From Cloacibacterium caeni (lineage in GTDB: Bacteria; Bacteroidota; Bacteroidia; Flavobacteriales; Weeksellaceae), in assembly GCF_907163125.1 (NCBI RefSeq), contig NZ_OU015319.1, forward strand, positions 992,001-1,056,000: 64,000 bases of DNA, read 5' to 3'. Shown here one piece after another: positions 36,853 through 45,016 of the stretch (positions within the stretch are counted from its first letter, which is position 1; each line of letters begins with the position of its first letter). The notes beneath the pieces were generated by a model, which was not told the DNA's origin, did not search any database, and worked only from the letters and a program-made list of their open reading frames with translations. Made by a program: the position numbers and the translations under genes.

Positions 36853-37653
36853 ATGATAAAAGTGTTTATAGCCGGAGCCACCGGGTGGGCAGGCTCGGCA
36901 ATCGCAAAAGGTGTTTATAACGAAAAAGGAATGCAACTGGCAGGCGGCTTGTCACGCTTCAATAAACAAGAGAATTTAGCCGAAATCCTGGATTTCGGAA
37001 ATGATGAAATCCCATTGTTCGGAACCATAGAAGAGGCACTGGAGCAAGTGGATTTTGATGTACTTGTCGAATTTACCAAACCAGATATTGCCAAAAAGAA
37101 TATCCTGTCAGCCTTAAATAAAGGAAAAAAAGTTGTGGTGGGTACTTCGGGACTTACTAATGAAGATTATACCGAAATAGAAAAGGCAGCCAACGATAAT
37201 AACACTTCAGTACTTGCCGCAGGCAACTTTGCCATTACAGCCGTCCTGCTATTCAAGTTCGCTTCTATTGCTGCGCAGTATATTCCCAATTATGAACTCA
37301 TAGACTACGCAAGCCAAAACAAAGTGGATGCGCCGAGCGGCTCGGTAGCGGAACTGGCGCATCGTTTGTCGGGCATACAGCAATCGAATATTACGGTTCC
37401 CGTTAAGGACACCATTGGCAGCAAAGAAACAAGGGGTGCAGATATTGAGGGCGTACAGGTGCACGCTGTAAGGCTTCCGGGTCACGTGTTGGGTATTGAA
37501 GCCATCTTTGGAATGCCGGACGAAAAGCTGATTTTAAGGCACGATGCGGGAAACAGTGCCGAACCTTATGTAAAGGGCGCAATCCTTGCCATCGAAAAAG
37601 TAAGCACGTTCAAAGGGTTGAAAAGGGGTCTTGATGCGGTAATGGATTTCTAA
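36853..37653 (+). CDS. DapB-like dihydrodipicolinate reductase with altered active site
   Basis: The 266-residue product has an N-terminal Rossmann fold (VFIAGATGWAGSAIAKGV) and the C-terminal domain of 4-hydroxy-tetrahydrodipicolinate reductase. The substrate loop KVDAPSGS is kept, including the Lys that corresponds to E. coli Lys163. The catalytic His pair that precedes it (EAHHRHK in E. coli) is replaced by DYASQNK, so the main acid, His159, is Ala or Ser here. It may be a DapB paralogue with another substrate or use a different residue. Lysine and cell-wall synthesis need DapB, so a mobile copy could be a bypass version. It forms a plus-strand unit with the small gene before it. Confidence 0.8.
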   Translation: MIKVFIAGATGWAGSAIAKGVYNEKGMQLAGGLSRFNKQENLAEILDFGNDEIPLFGTIEEALEQVDFDVLVEFTKPDIAKKNILSALNKGKKVVVGTSGLTNEDYTEIEKAANDNNTSVLAAGNFAITAVLLFKFASIAAQYIPNYELIDYASQNKVDAPSGSVAELAHRLSGIQQSNITVPVKDTIGSKETRGADIEGVQVHAVRLPGHVLGIEAIFGMPDEKLILRHDAGNSAEPYVKGAILAIEKVSTFKGLKRGLDAVMDF

Positions 37654-37664
37654 AAAAACAAAGT

Positions 37665-37694
37665 GCAAAATAATAGCTGAAACTGATATTTTGC
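37665..37694. terminator. Bidirectional terminator between the dapB-like gene and the reductase gene
   Basis: gcaaaata (37665-37672) pairs with tattttgc (37687-37694), followed by ctttttt to the right and preceded by aaaaaaa to the left. It serves the converging genes on both sides. Confidence 0.6.
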
Positions 37695-37714
37695 CTTTTT
37701 TCTATACCCGGTAT

Positions 37715-38785
37715 TTACTGCACCGTCACACAAACATCGGCATTCATCGGGTAGCTTTGGCAAAGCAAAATTATTCCCTCTGCGATATCCTGTTCTGTCA
37801 GTGCCCCGTTATGGAGCATCCGAACTTCGCCATCGGTTTTTACTGCCCAACAAGCCCCGCAGGTTCCATTCTTACAGGAACTCGCCACTTTGATATGGTG
37901 CTCTTTCATCGCATCCAGAAGCGACTGCTTCGGCTGTACCTCAATGAGCGATGTGCATTCATACGTTTGCTTTTCCTCGTTCTCGTAGTAGTCCTCGTAA
38001 TAGTTTACAATCACATCTTTAACAGTACCGTCCGTTTCCAAATCGCCCGCATTCCCCGGAACCGGGTCGAAGTATTCCAAATGGATATGGTCTTCGGGAA
38101 TGTACAAGCCCGTTAAGGCATCCTGGTACAAATCCATCAGCCCGTTGGGTCCGCAGATGTAATAATGGGCTGCAGCAACATCGCCAACCAGTCTTTTAAT
38201 GACCGAACGTAAAACAAGCAGATTGAACCTGCCTGCAACGTGGTTGAGTTTGGTGGAAATAAAATCAGGTGCAGTAAAGGAATAACAAATATTCAATTCT
38301 TGCGCTGCCTGCATCGCTTCCAGTTCATTCCAAAATATGGTTTCTTCCGGTGTTTTATTGCTGTACACCAGTAAGGGTATCCGATTGCTGTTTTCAACGC
38401 TTTTCAGCATTGCGTATAACGGGGAAATACCGCTACCGCCTGCCAGTAAAACAATTTGGGATTGCTCGGCTATCGGTTTTTCTAAAACAAAGCTGCCAAA
38501 TGGGGCTTCTATTTCCCAGGCTTCGATGTTGTCTGCATTATTTAAGATGTAATTGCTCATCTTTCCACCTGTAACCCTTTTAATAGTAATGGCGGGAAAT
38601 TCGTCAGACGGCACAGAACTGAACGAATACGAACGTATGAGCAGTTCGCCGTTTACGGTAAGCCTGATGTTGAGGTACTGACCGGGCAGGTAGGTAAACG
38701 CCTGCTGCTCCGTGTCAAAGTATAGGGTAATGGTATCTTCGGTTTCCTTTATAATTTTATGTGTTCGCCACGTGTATTTCTTCAT
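37715..38785 (-). CDS. Ferredoxin-NADP reductase-like protein with C-terminal 2Fe-2S domain
   Basis: I chose the ATG at 38785 (356 residues). FAD binding is shown by RSYSFSSVPSDEF (about residue 51) and GGKMSNYIL, and NAD(P) binding by LLAGGSGISPLYAML (about 112). The C-terminal plant-type ferredoxin domain has CKNGTCGACWAV and a later Cys (LLCQSYP), giving the four Cys of a 2Fe-2S cluster. The order FNR then ferredoxin is like PaaE and HmpX-type reductases, which feed electrons from NAD(P)H to oxygenases. No oxygenase partner is present, apart from Hpd which does not need one. The function here is open. Confidence 0.88.
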   Translation of the reverse strand: MKKYTWRTHKIIKETEDTITLYFDTEQQAFTYLPGQYLNIRLTVNGELLIRSYSFSSVPSDEFPAITIKRVTGGKMSNYILNNADNIEAWEIEAPFGSFVLEKPIAEQSQIVLLAGGSGISPLYAMLKSVENSNRIPLLVYSNKTPEETIFWNELEAMQAAQELNICYSFTAPDFISTKLNHVAGRFNLLVLRSVIKRLVGDVAAAHYYICGPNGLMDLYQDALTGLYIPEDHIHLEYFDPVPGNAGDLETDGTVKDVIVNYYEDYYENEEKQTYECTSLIEVQPKQSLLDAMKEHHIKVASSCKNGTCGACWAVKTDGEVRMLHNGALTEQDIAEGIILLCQSYPMNADVCVTVQ

Positions 38786-38823
38786 CCCTCGGTTTTTAAT
38801 GTCTTGCATTGCTGATAAAAAGA

Positions 38824-38860
38824 AAACCTCTGCTCCTGTACACAAAGCGAGGTTTCATAA
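38824..38860 (-). terminator. Hairpin between the AraC-type gene and the reductase gene
   Basis: A segment near 38824-38835 (gaaaacctctgc) pairs imperfectly with the gcgaggtttc segment that ends near 38860. It lies just after the AraC-type stop codon. The arm limits are approximate. Confidence 0.4.
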
Positions 38861-38893
38861 AGACTTCTATTTAAAAGTTTGCTGTTCTGATAA

Positions 38894-39310
38894 TTATAGT
38901 TCGTTTTGCTTTTCCTGTTGTCTTCTGATGATTTCGAGCTTGTTTTTTCGTATCTGCTTAAAATGGGCAGACGTTAATCCCGTATAGGTCATTAATTGCT
39001 CGGACAGTTCCGTCGGCTTTTGATAGCCTAACGCCTTTGCGATTTGTGACAGCGATTGCTCGGTGTACACCAGTAACTCTTTTACCTTTTCGATAATGCG
39101 CCTGATATAGATAATTTCAAGGCTCATATCATATTTAACAAGGAACAGATTGTTCAACTGGTGATAATCTGCTTTCAATTCGTTTGTAAGCTGTACGGCA
39201 AACGGTGCAGATTTACCTGTGTCCAACCTGTTCTGTATAATCCGGTCTGCTACATTGCAAACTTTCGTCATTATCTCCGAACAGTCGCCTGAATTTTGTT
39301 TCTGTAACAT
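38894..39310 (-). CDS. AraC-type HTH protein without HMA domain
   Basis: The 138-residue product matches the C-terminal DNA-binding half of the two HMA-AraC proteins. Its second HTH reads LSQIAKALGYQKPTELSEQLMTYTG, and before it there is the same EKVKELLVYTEQSL segment. The N-terminal CxxC module is missing and is replaced by about 25 residues with two isolated Cys. It may be a truncated paralogue or may act as a partner or antagonist of the full sensors. It is followed by the reductase gene. Confidence 0.75.
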   Translation of the reverse strand: MLQKQNSGDCSEIMTKVCNVADRIIQNRLDTGKSAPFAVQLTNELKADYHQLNNLFLVKYDMSLEIIYIRRIIEKVKELLVYTEQSLSQIAKALGYQKPTELSEQLMTYTGLTSAHFKQIRKNKLEIIRRQQEKQNEL

Positions 39311-39415
39311 TGCTTTTTATTTATGGAACGAGATTTAACTGTTTCATACGCTGGGTAGCTTTGGTAAAAAATACCGGAGAAGTACTGGTGTGCTTGCTCC
39401 GGGACTGTCCAAAAC

Positions 39416-39661
39416 TTATCCGCAGCATCCTGTTGAACAACTTGAAGCCTTTCCGCTGTCGTCGCCGCCAACTTTGTAGCCTGCTTTTTCAATCGCCTCA
39501 ACCAACTCTTCTTTCACTTCGTCGTTTTCAACTGAAACAGATAATTTTCCTGCTTCCAGTTTTTCTACTTTAATGCCGTCAATGTCTTTGATTGCTCCGT
39601 TTACTCTCGACTGGCAGTGTGCACTTTGCATATCTGGTATGCTTAATTCTACATTTTTCAT
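39416..39661 (-). CDS. HMA-like chaperone with SxHC metal loop
   Basis: The 81-residue product is a heavy-metal-associated fold whose loop reads DMQSAHCQSRV. The first Cys of the usual CxxC is replaced by Ser and a His precedes the remaining Cys. The C-terminus adds CSTGCCG with three Cys, which may complete a metal site. The first domain of the CopA ATPase (42514-44925) has the same S-x-H-C pattern (ESEHCALIVEKGL). The pair probably exchanges metal with matched sites. It is controlled by the operator at 39715-39751. Confidence 0.8.
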   Translation of the reverse strand: MKNVELSIPDMQSAHCQSRVNGAIKDIDGIKVEKLEAGKLSVSVENDEVKEELVEAIEKAGYKVGGDDSGKASSCSTGCCG

Positions 39662-39714
39662 TTGAACTTATTTTTTATTGTGATACAAATTTCCGTATTA
39701 AACGAGGTGTTACT

Positions 39715-39751
39715 ATTATGGTATTCCCTGTAAGATTTGTGATTTTTACTG
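39715..39751 (-). promoter_or_regulatory. 21-bp-spaced direct-repeat operator, copy 9
   Basis: Half-sites tatgg (39717) and tgtga (39738) are 21 bp apart, then tttttactg. The site is 54 bp upstream of the SxHC chaperone and shows a strong right half. Confidence 0.72.
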
Positions 39752-39768
39752 ATTTTGAAATCGCCGTG

Positions 39769-40278
39769 TTATTCCACGATTAATTTACCTTTCATATAGA
39801 TGTAATGACCGGGAAACGAGCACAGGAAATCATACGAGCCTTTTGCCGGAGCCGTAAAGGTAATTTCTGTGGTTTGCCCACCGCCAATCATATCCGTTTT
39901 TGCGATTACGGCGTTTTCCATTCCTTTAGGTATGTAGCCGTTGTCCTTAGCATCTATCGCAGCATTGGCAAAAGTGTTGAAGTCTGTGCCCTGGGCAAGT
40001 ATAACAACATTGTGCCCCATTGCCTCAATCGGTGCTTTTCCGATGTGCTTTAAAATGAGCTTTACGGTTTCGCCTGCTTTGGCTTTCAGTTCGGTTTTGT
40101 CGAATTTCATATCATCGCCGCCGCTAATGGTAATTACATTTTCGTTCCCTGTTTCTGCGGGGGCAACTGTTTCTTCTATTACAGGCTGATTGCTCTCCTG
40201 TGTGGTCTTGTCTTTTTGCTGATTGTTGTTACAGGCAGTAAATGCGATTACCGACAATGCTAACACTAACTTTTTCAT
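39769..40278 (-). CDS. Azurin-type blue copper lipoprotein
   Basis: The 169-residue product has a lipoprotein signal (MKKLVLALSVIAFTAC) and a linker with Asn/Gln. The cupredoxin domain has the azurin copper ligands: His in AMGHNVVIL, and Cys, His and Met in CSFPGHYIYMKG near the end. Length of the mature domain (about 130) fits azurin. It moves electrons in the periplasm and may support the multicopper oxidase or detoxify Cu(I). It has its own operator at 40343-40379. Confidence 0.92.
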   Translation of the reverse strand: MKKLVLALSVIAFTACNNNQQKDKTTQESNQPVIEETVAPAETGNENVITISGGDDMKFDKTELKAKAGETVKLILKHIGKAPIEAMGHNVVILAQGTDFNTFANAAIDAKDNGYIPKGMENAVIAKTDMIGGGQTTEITFTAPAKGSYDFLCSFPGHYIYMKGKLIVE

Positions 40279-40342
40279 TTCTATTTGAGATTTTATTTTG
40301 TTATCTGATAGTGCAAATTTCAGTACATAAGGTCACTTCCTC

Positions 40343-40379
40343 ATTACGCTTTTCCCTGTTTGATTTGTGATATTTACTG
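40343..40379 (-). promoter_or_regulatory. 21-bp-spaced direct-repeat operator, copy 10
   Basis: Half-sites tacgc (40345) and tgtga (40366) are 21 bp apart, then tatttactg. The site is 65 bp upstream of the azurin start. Confidence 0.7.
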
Positions 40380-40398
40380 ATTGGACAGGGCACAAAAA

Positions 40399-40419
40399 AG
40401 AGGGCTGCAATAACCCTCT
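40399..40419 (-). terminator. Terminator of the four-helix copper-storage gene
   Basis: agaggg (40399-40404) pairs with ccctct (40414-40419), with flanking T tract on the minus strand. It follows the gene's stop by 29 bp. Confidence 0.7.
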
Positions 40420-40447
40420 AAATTTTAAACAAAAAAAAATGCCAGTA

Positions 40448-40786
40448 TTACGCTGCCATTTCCTCACAAGCCTTTGCACAAGCTCTGCACGCTTCTGCAC
40501 ATTCTTTACAATGCTCCATACCCATTGCAGCGTGTTTCTCACACTCTTCAGCACAAGCGTTGCAAATGTCAGCACATAGTTTGCAAATCTCTTTGCTAAA
40601 TTTACCATCAAGACTTAATACGTTTGCTGCCGCTTGGCAAATAGCTGCACATTCCAGGTCTAACTGGATACATTTCTTTACGTGTGCAACATCATCTTCA
40701 TTTAAACAAGCAATGGCACATTGGTTACAGATAGCTACGCACTTCAGGCAAGCCTCGATACACGATTGAAATTTTGTTTGTATCAT
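40448..40786 (-). CDS. Four-helix-bundle copper-storage protein (Csp type)
   Basis: The 112-residue soluble protein is packed with Cys in the pattern C-x3-C and C-x2-C along four helices: CIEACLKCVAICNQCAIAC near the start, CIQLDLECAAICQAA, CKLCADICNACAEECEKH, and CKECAEACRACAKAC. This is the DUF326/Csp signature, in which the Cys pairs line a bundle interior and hold many Cu(I) ions. There is no signal peptide, so it is the cytosolic branch. It would buffer excess Cu(I) when copper enters. The operator at 40863-40899 lies upstream. Confidence 0.93.
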   Translation of the reverse strand: MIQTKFQSCIEACLKCVAICNQCAIACLNEDDVAHVKKCIQLDLECAAICQAAANVLSLDGKFSKEICKLCADICNACAEECEKHAAMGMEHCKECAEACRACAKACEEMAA

Positions 40787-40862
40787 AATATAAAATTTAA
40801 AAAATTAAGAAATAGATTTTATACTGTTTCTAACAAATATCAGTCCCTTGCAAAAGAAATGC

Positions 40863-40899
40863 TTTGTAAAATTCCTTGTTTGAATTGTAAGATTTACTG
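40863..40899 (-). promoter_or_regulatory. 21-bp-spaced direct-repeat operator, copy 11
   Basis: Half-sites tgtaa at 40865 and 40886 are 21 bp apart, then gatttactg. The site is 77 bp upstream of the copper-storage gene. Confidence 0.7.
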
Positions 40900-40976
40900 A
40901 TTTGATATTTCGTAATATAAGGCTATATAAATAAAACCTACCTAATATTATTTCTGTAAAGAATTAGAATAAAAAA

Positions 40977-41006
40977 AACGACAGTCCCAATTAAGGAACC
41001 GCCGTT
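40977..41006 (-). terminator. Terminator of the metal-binding lipoprotein gene
   Basis: A 12-bp stem with G-U pairs (40977-40988 with 40995-41006) is followed on the minus strand by eight T. It lies 31 bp beyond the stop codon. Confidence 0.8.
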
Positions 41007-41036
41007 TTAGCAAACGCAATAAAGCTAAGTTCTACA

Positions 41037-41426
41037 TTATTTTTTCAGTTTGTCGGCAGGAGGATTGTAATCAGACAATGTTGTTACCCTTACGGTATCA
41101 ACCCCGGTAATATCCCAAGTGATAGGTATCATAGTCATATACTCACATTTCGGACACATATCACCCTCTGAACCTATCATTTCTTTATGACCGGGACAGC
41201 CTGTAATCAAATGTCCGTGGGCATCAATCAGCTCGCCTTTTTCGTTCCTGTCTTTTGCTGTAATTTTTTCGGCGGGTTTTTCAACCACCTGTTCCGTAGC
41301 GTGGTCGTGCCCGTCGCCCTCGGTGTGTGCGTGTCCGTCTTTTGCTGTTTTGGTATCGCCCCCGCAAGATGCTAAGAAAATCGCTAAGGAGGCAAATACG
41401 CCTATCAATAATTTGTTCACTTTCAT
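41037..41426 (-). CDS. Heavy-metal-binding lipoprotein
   Basis: The 129-residue product has a lipoprotein signal ending in LASC (Cys about 21). A His-rich segment (GHAHTEGDGHDHATE) and a metal module reading ITGCPGHKEMIGSEGDMCPKCEYMTMI follow, similar to the YHS/HMBD modules seen in the frameshifted lipoprotein at 9353. It may bind zinc or copper in the periplasm. It is 38 bp from the CDF exporter gene and has no 21-bp-spaced operator of its own, so it probably shares that of the CDF gene by read-through. Confidence 0.8.
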   Translation of the reverse strand: MKVNKLLIGVFASLAIFLASCGGDTKTAKDGHAHTEGDGHDHATEQVVEKPAEKITAKDRNEKGELIDAHGHLITGCPGHKEMIGSEGDMCPKCEYMTMIPITWDITGVDTVRVTTLSDYNPPADKLKK

Positions 41427-41474
41427 TTCTATTTATTTTTTAGAGATTAAAAACTTGATTTTATTCCAGTAAGA

Positions 41475-42425
41475 TTAATGATTATGATGGTCGTGTGCTG
41501 ACGGTTCAGCCTTTACAATACATAGCACCGAATTATCGTGTAGATGTGCTGGTGTTTCCAACTGGATGGTAACGTGATGGATATTCATATGCTCTAATTC
41601 GTGTTCTACTTTACGAAGTAATATTTCACTTTCTTCGATAGTCATTTTTTCATTTACAACGGCGTGGCACGTAAGTGCATTCAATCCACTTGTAATTGTC
41701 CAAATATGCAGGTCGTGAATACTTTTAATACCATCGGTTTTAAGGATTTTTTCATTGACCTTATCCACTTCAACATTTTCGGGTGTGCCTTCCATCAATA
41801 CGTGTACCGATGATTTAGTAACTAAATACCCACTTCTCAATACCAGTATCGAAACAATAACGCTTGCCAACGGGTCTGCCCACCCCCAACCGAAAAACAT
41901 AATGAGCAACGCTGCGATAATTGCACCAACCGAACCGAGCATATCACTGATGACGTGCAGGTAGGCTCCACGCATATTGAGGTTTTCCTTTACGTCAGCA
42001 CCACGCATCATTATCCAGGCTACAAGCACATTAACCAATAAGCCTACAATTGCTACAATGAGCATACCTCCTGATTGAATTTCCGGTGGGCTCTGAAAGC
42101 GTTCTATCGCCTCGTAAATGATATAAACTGAAATCAGGATAAGTGTTGCACCGTTGATAACTGCTGCAAGTATTTCAAAGCGCTTATAGCCGTAGGTCTT
42201 ACTGTAATCGGCTATTTTACTGCTGAACTTAAAGGCCATCAGCGCAATGAAAAGCGATATTGCATCACTCAACATATGTCCGGCATCGGCTAATAAGGCA
42301 AGGCTGTTTGTCAGAAAACCTCCCACTACCTCCACTACCATATATGTAGTGATGATTACCAAGCTAATGGTCAGGGTCTTTTTATTCGCAGTATGCGAGT
42401 GGCTGTGTCCGTGGTCTTGTCCCAT
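41475..42425 (-). CDS. czcD: CDF-family Zn/Cd/Co exporter
   Basis: The 316-residue product has six membrane segments. The metal site is seen as H-x3-D in TM2 (LADAGHMLSDAISLF) and H-x3-D in TM5 (YLHVISDMLGSVG). The C-terminal cytoplasmic ferredoxin-like domain (about residues 215-295) ends in a His tail. The N-terminus is His-rich (HGHSHSHT). This is the ZnT/CzcD arrangement, which exchanges Zn, Cd or Co for protons. It is followed by the metal-binding lipoprotein gene. Confidence 0.93.
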   Translation of the reverse strand: MGQDHGHSHSHTANKKTLTISLVIITTYMVVEVVGGFLTNSLALLADAGHMLSDAISLFIALMAFKFSSKIADYSKTYGYKRFEILAAVINGATLILISVYIIYEAIERFQSPPEIQSGGMLIVAIVGLLVNVLVAWIMMRGADVKENLNMRGAYLHVISDMLGSVGAIIAALLIMFFGWGWADPLASVIVSILVLRSGYLVTKSSVHVLMEGTPENVEVDKVNEKILKTDGIKSIHDLHIWTITSGLNALTCHAVVNEKMTIEESEILLRKVEHELEHMNIHHVTIQLETPAHLHDNSVLCIVKAEPSAHDHHNH

Positions 42426-42483
42426 ATTTACTTGTGATTATTGTTTCACTGCTGCAAATATCAGCAGCAAAACGTTTCTATCT

Positions 42484-42518
42484 ATTTTAATATTCTTTGT
42501 GTGATTTATCGGTTTACT
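42484..42518 (-). promoter_or_regulatory. 21-bp-spaced direct-repeat operator, copy 12 (degenerate)
   Basis: Half-sites tttaa (42486) and tatcg (42507) keep the 21-bp spacing and are followed by gtttactt. The left half is weak. The site is 60 bp upstream of czcD and overlaps the end of the CopA gene. Confidence 0.5.
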
Positions 42519-44925
42519 TCTTCCATTTCAAACGTAAACTGTTACTTACCACACTTACACTACTCAACGCCATTGCGGCTCCGGCAATCATTGGGTTTAG
42601 TAAGAAACCATTGATTGGGTAAAGAATACCTGCTGCAATCGGAATACCTATAAGGTTATAGATAAATGCCCAAAACAGGTTCTGCTTAATGGTTGATACG
42701 GTTTGTTTTGATAGTCTTATGGCTTGAGGTATTTTGGTAAGGTCTGATGAAATAATGGTCATCTTCGCCACGTCCATTGCGATATCCGAACCTTTACCCA
42801 TTGCGATACTTACATCGGCAGTTGCCAGTGCTGTACTGTCATTGATACCGTCGCCAACCATTGCTACTACTTTGCCTTGCTGTTGCAGTTCTTTCACAAA
42901 ATCAGCTTTGTGCTGTGGCAAAACTTCGGCTTTGTAATGCTTGATACCAGTTTGCTCGGCGATAGCTTTGGCGGTAGCCTCATTATCTCCCGTCAACATA
43001 TACAGTTCGATATCCGCATCCTGCATTTCTTTGATAGCCTGTACCGATGTCTCTTTAATTTTGTCGGAAATAGCGATTACAGAAAGAGCTTGTTTACTGT
43101 TTGCAAACCATATAACGGTTTTAGACTGTGTGCCCCATTCGTCCGCCTGCTTTTGCAGTTGGTCGGCAATGGTAATGTTGTTTTCGGCTAACAGTTTTTT
43201 ATTACCTACATAGTAAGTGTCGCTGTTGTAATCGGCTTTTGCGCCTTTACCTGTTATACTGTCGAAGTTTGATAATAAAGTTGTAGAAACGCCCTCCAAA
43301 TTTTTCACAACGGCTTCCGCTAATGGGTGCTCCGATTGCTTTTCAATGCTCAATAAAACATCTTTCGTCGCATCGTCATTGTTCAGCCATTGGATGCCTG
43401 TAACCTGTGGTCTTCCCTCGGTAATCGTACCTGTTTTATCCAGCACGATAGCGTTTACTTTCTTCGCTAATTCCAAACTTTCCGCATCTTTAATCAGGAT
43501 GCCGTTTTCTGCACCCTTACCAACGCCCACCATAATAGCGGTAGGAGTAGCCAAGCCTAAAGCACAAGGACAAGCAATAACCAATACAGTAACGGCTGCT
43601 AAAAGACCTTGTACAACACCATTCTCGCCTCCTAAGAAGAACCAAAGAATAAATGTCAGGATAGCAATACCGATTACTACCGGAACGAAAATACCTGCGA
43701 TTTTATCCACCAGTTTTTGTACGGGTGCTTTACTTCCCTGTGCATCCTGCACCATTTTGATGATTTGGGCAAGCATTGTTTCTTTACCCACTTTTACCGC
43801 CTTGAACTGGAAGCTACCTTTTTGGTTGATGGTTCCGGCAAATACCTTTTCGTTTTCCTTTTTCAGTACCGGAACAGGTTCGCCGCTTAGCATACTTTCA
43901 TCTACATACGAATTGCCCGATACAACTGTACCATCCACCGCAATTTTTTCGCCCGGCTTAACCAAAATAATATCGCCTGCGTTTACATCTTCGATGGCTT
44001 TTTGTCTTTCCGTGCCGTCTGCTTCTATTACGATAACCGTTTTCGGTTGCAAGCCCATCAGCTTTTTAATGGCTGATGAGGTATTGCCTTTGGCTTTTTC
44101 TTCCAATAGCTTGCCCAATAAAATAAAGGCAACGATTACGGCTGCGGCTTCAAAGTACACGTGTGCGTGTAAACCTCTTTGATGCCAAAAGTCCATAAAC
44201 AGCATATTGAATACGCTGAATATATAGGCGATACCTGTACTCAATGCGACAAGTGTGTCCATATTGGCAGAACGGTGTTTCGCCTGCTTCCACGCATTGA
44301 TAAAGAAGTCTTTACCTAACCATAAAACTACCGGAGTGGCGAATGCCCACATTATTTCATTACCGTAAGGCATATCCATAAAGAACATACCGATAATGAC
44401 CACCGGTAGCGATAGGATTACTGCCCAAATGGTTTTGTTTTTAAGTTTTCTGAATTTTTCGGCGTGGATAGCTTCTAAAGTTTCCTGTTGCTTGCTCTCG
44501 TCTTCGAGCAATAGGTCATAACCGCCGTCCTGTACCGCTTTCCTGATTTGCTCGGAATTGGTTATATTCGGCAGGAATTCAACGTTGAGGTTTCCCGTAC
44601 CGTAATTCACTTCGGCACTTACTACGCCCGGCGTATATTTTGCCATACTCTCGGCACTGCCTGCACAAGATGCACAGGTCATACCTAAAACGGGATAAGT
44701 CTTTTTAACAGTGGGAACGCCGTAGCCTAAATCTTTAATTGCTTTTACAGCTTCGCCTACTACCTCGTTATCATTAACGGTAATAGCCGCCCTGCGGTTA
44801 TTTAGCTCTACTTTGTGGGTTTCTACGCCTTTTACCTGTGCCAGTCCTTTTTCGACGATTAATGCACAGTGCTCGCTTTCTACATCCTCTAAAGGAATGT
44901 AAATTGTTTCTTTATTGGTTGCCAT
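42514..44925 (-). CDS. copA: Copper-exporting P1B ATPase
   Basis: The 803-residue product has two HMA-like domains at the N-terminus, the first with S-x-H-C (ESEHCAL, about residue 20) and the second canonical (LGMTCASCAGS, about 86). It then has CPC in TM6 (ACPCALGLATPTA, about 453), DKTGTITEG (about 497) and GDGINDSTALATADVSIAMG (about 692). The SEHPLAEAVV motif binds ATP. It exports Cu(I). The operator at 44981 lies 55 bp upstream, and a sensor gene follows further upstream. The degenerate first domain matches the SxHC chaperone at 39416. Confidence 0.95.
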   Translation of the reverse strand: MATNKETIYIPLEDVESEHCALIVEKGLAQVKGVETHKVELNNRRAAITVNDNEVVGEAVKAIKDLGYGVPTVKKTYPVLGMTCASCAGSAESMAKYTPGVVSAEVNYGTGNLNVEFLPNITNSEQIRKAVQDGGYDLLLEDESKQQETLEAIHAEKFRKLKNKTIWAVILSLPVVIIGMFFMDMPYGNEIMWAFATPVVLWLGKDFFINAWKQAKHRSANMDTLVALSTGIAYIFSVFNMLFMDFWHQRGLHAHVYFEAAAVIVAFILLGKLLEEKAKGNTSSAIKKLMGLQPKTVIVIEADGTERQKAIEDVNAGDIILVKPGEKIAVDGTVVSGNSYVDESMLSGEPVPVLKKENEKVFAGTINQKGSFQFKAVKVGKETMLAQIIKMVQDAQGSKAPVQKLVDKIAGIFVPVVIGIAILTFILWFFLGGENGVVQGLLAAVTVLVIACPCALGLATPTAIMVGVGKGAENGILIKDAESLELAKKVNAIVLDKTGTITEGRPQVTGIQWLNNDDATKDVLLSIEKQSEHPLAEAVVKNLEGVSTTLLSNFDSITGKGAKADYNSDTYYVGNKKLLAENNITIADQLQKQADEWGTQSKTVIWFANSKQALSVIAISDKIKETSVQAIKEMQDADIELYMLTGDNEATAKAIAEQTGIKHYKAEVLPQHKADFVKELQQQGKVVAMVGDGINDSTALATADVSIAMGKGSDIAMDVAKMTIISSDLTKIPQAIRLSKQTVSTIKQNLFWAFIYNLIGIPIAAGILYPINGFLLNPMIAGAAMALSSVSVVSNSLRLKWKK

Positions 44926-44980
44926 ATCTCGATTGCTTTATTTTCATAATGCAAAGGTGGCAACAATAAAGAGGAGTTCT

Positions 44981-45016
44981 ATTGTGAAATTCTGGGTTTG
45001 ATTTGTAAGATTTACT
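44981..45016 (-). promoter_or_regulatory. 21-bp-spaced direct-repeat operator, copy 13
   Basis: Half-sites tgtga (44983) and tgtaa (45004) are 21 bp apart, then gatttactt. The site is 56 bp upstream of the copper ATPase and overlaps the end of the HMA-AraC gene. Confidence 0.75.

Noticed and set aside
41427-41474. 21-bp-spaced operator before the lipoprotein at 41037
   Set aside because: The 48-bp gap has no TGTGA pair. The lipoprotein probably shares the CDF gene's transcript.
43346-44182. 278-codon plus-strand open frame opposite the copper ATPase
   Set aside because: It is the mirror of a highly conserved gene. Its product is Thr/Ile/Ser-rich with no family pattern, so it is a shadow of copA.
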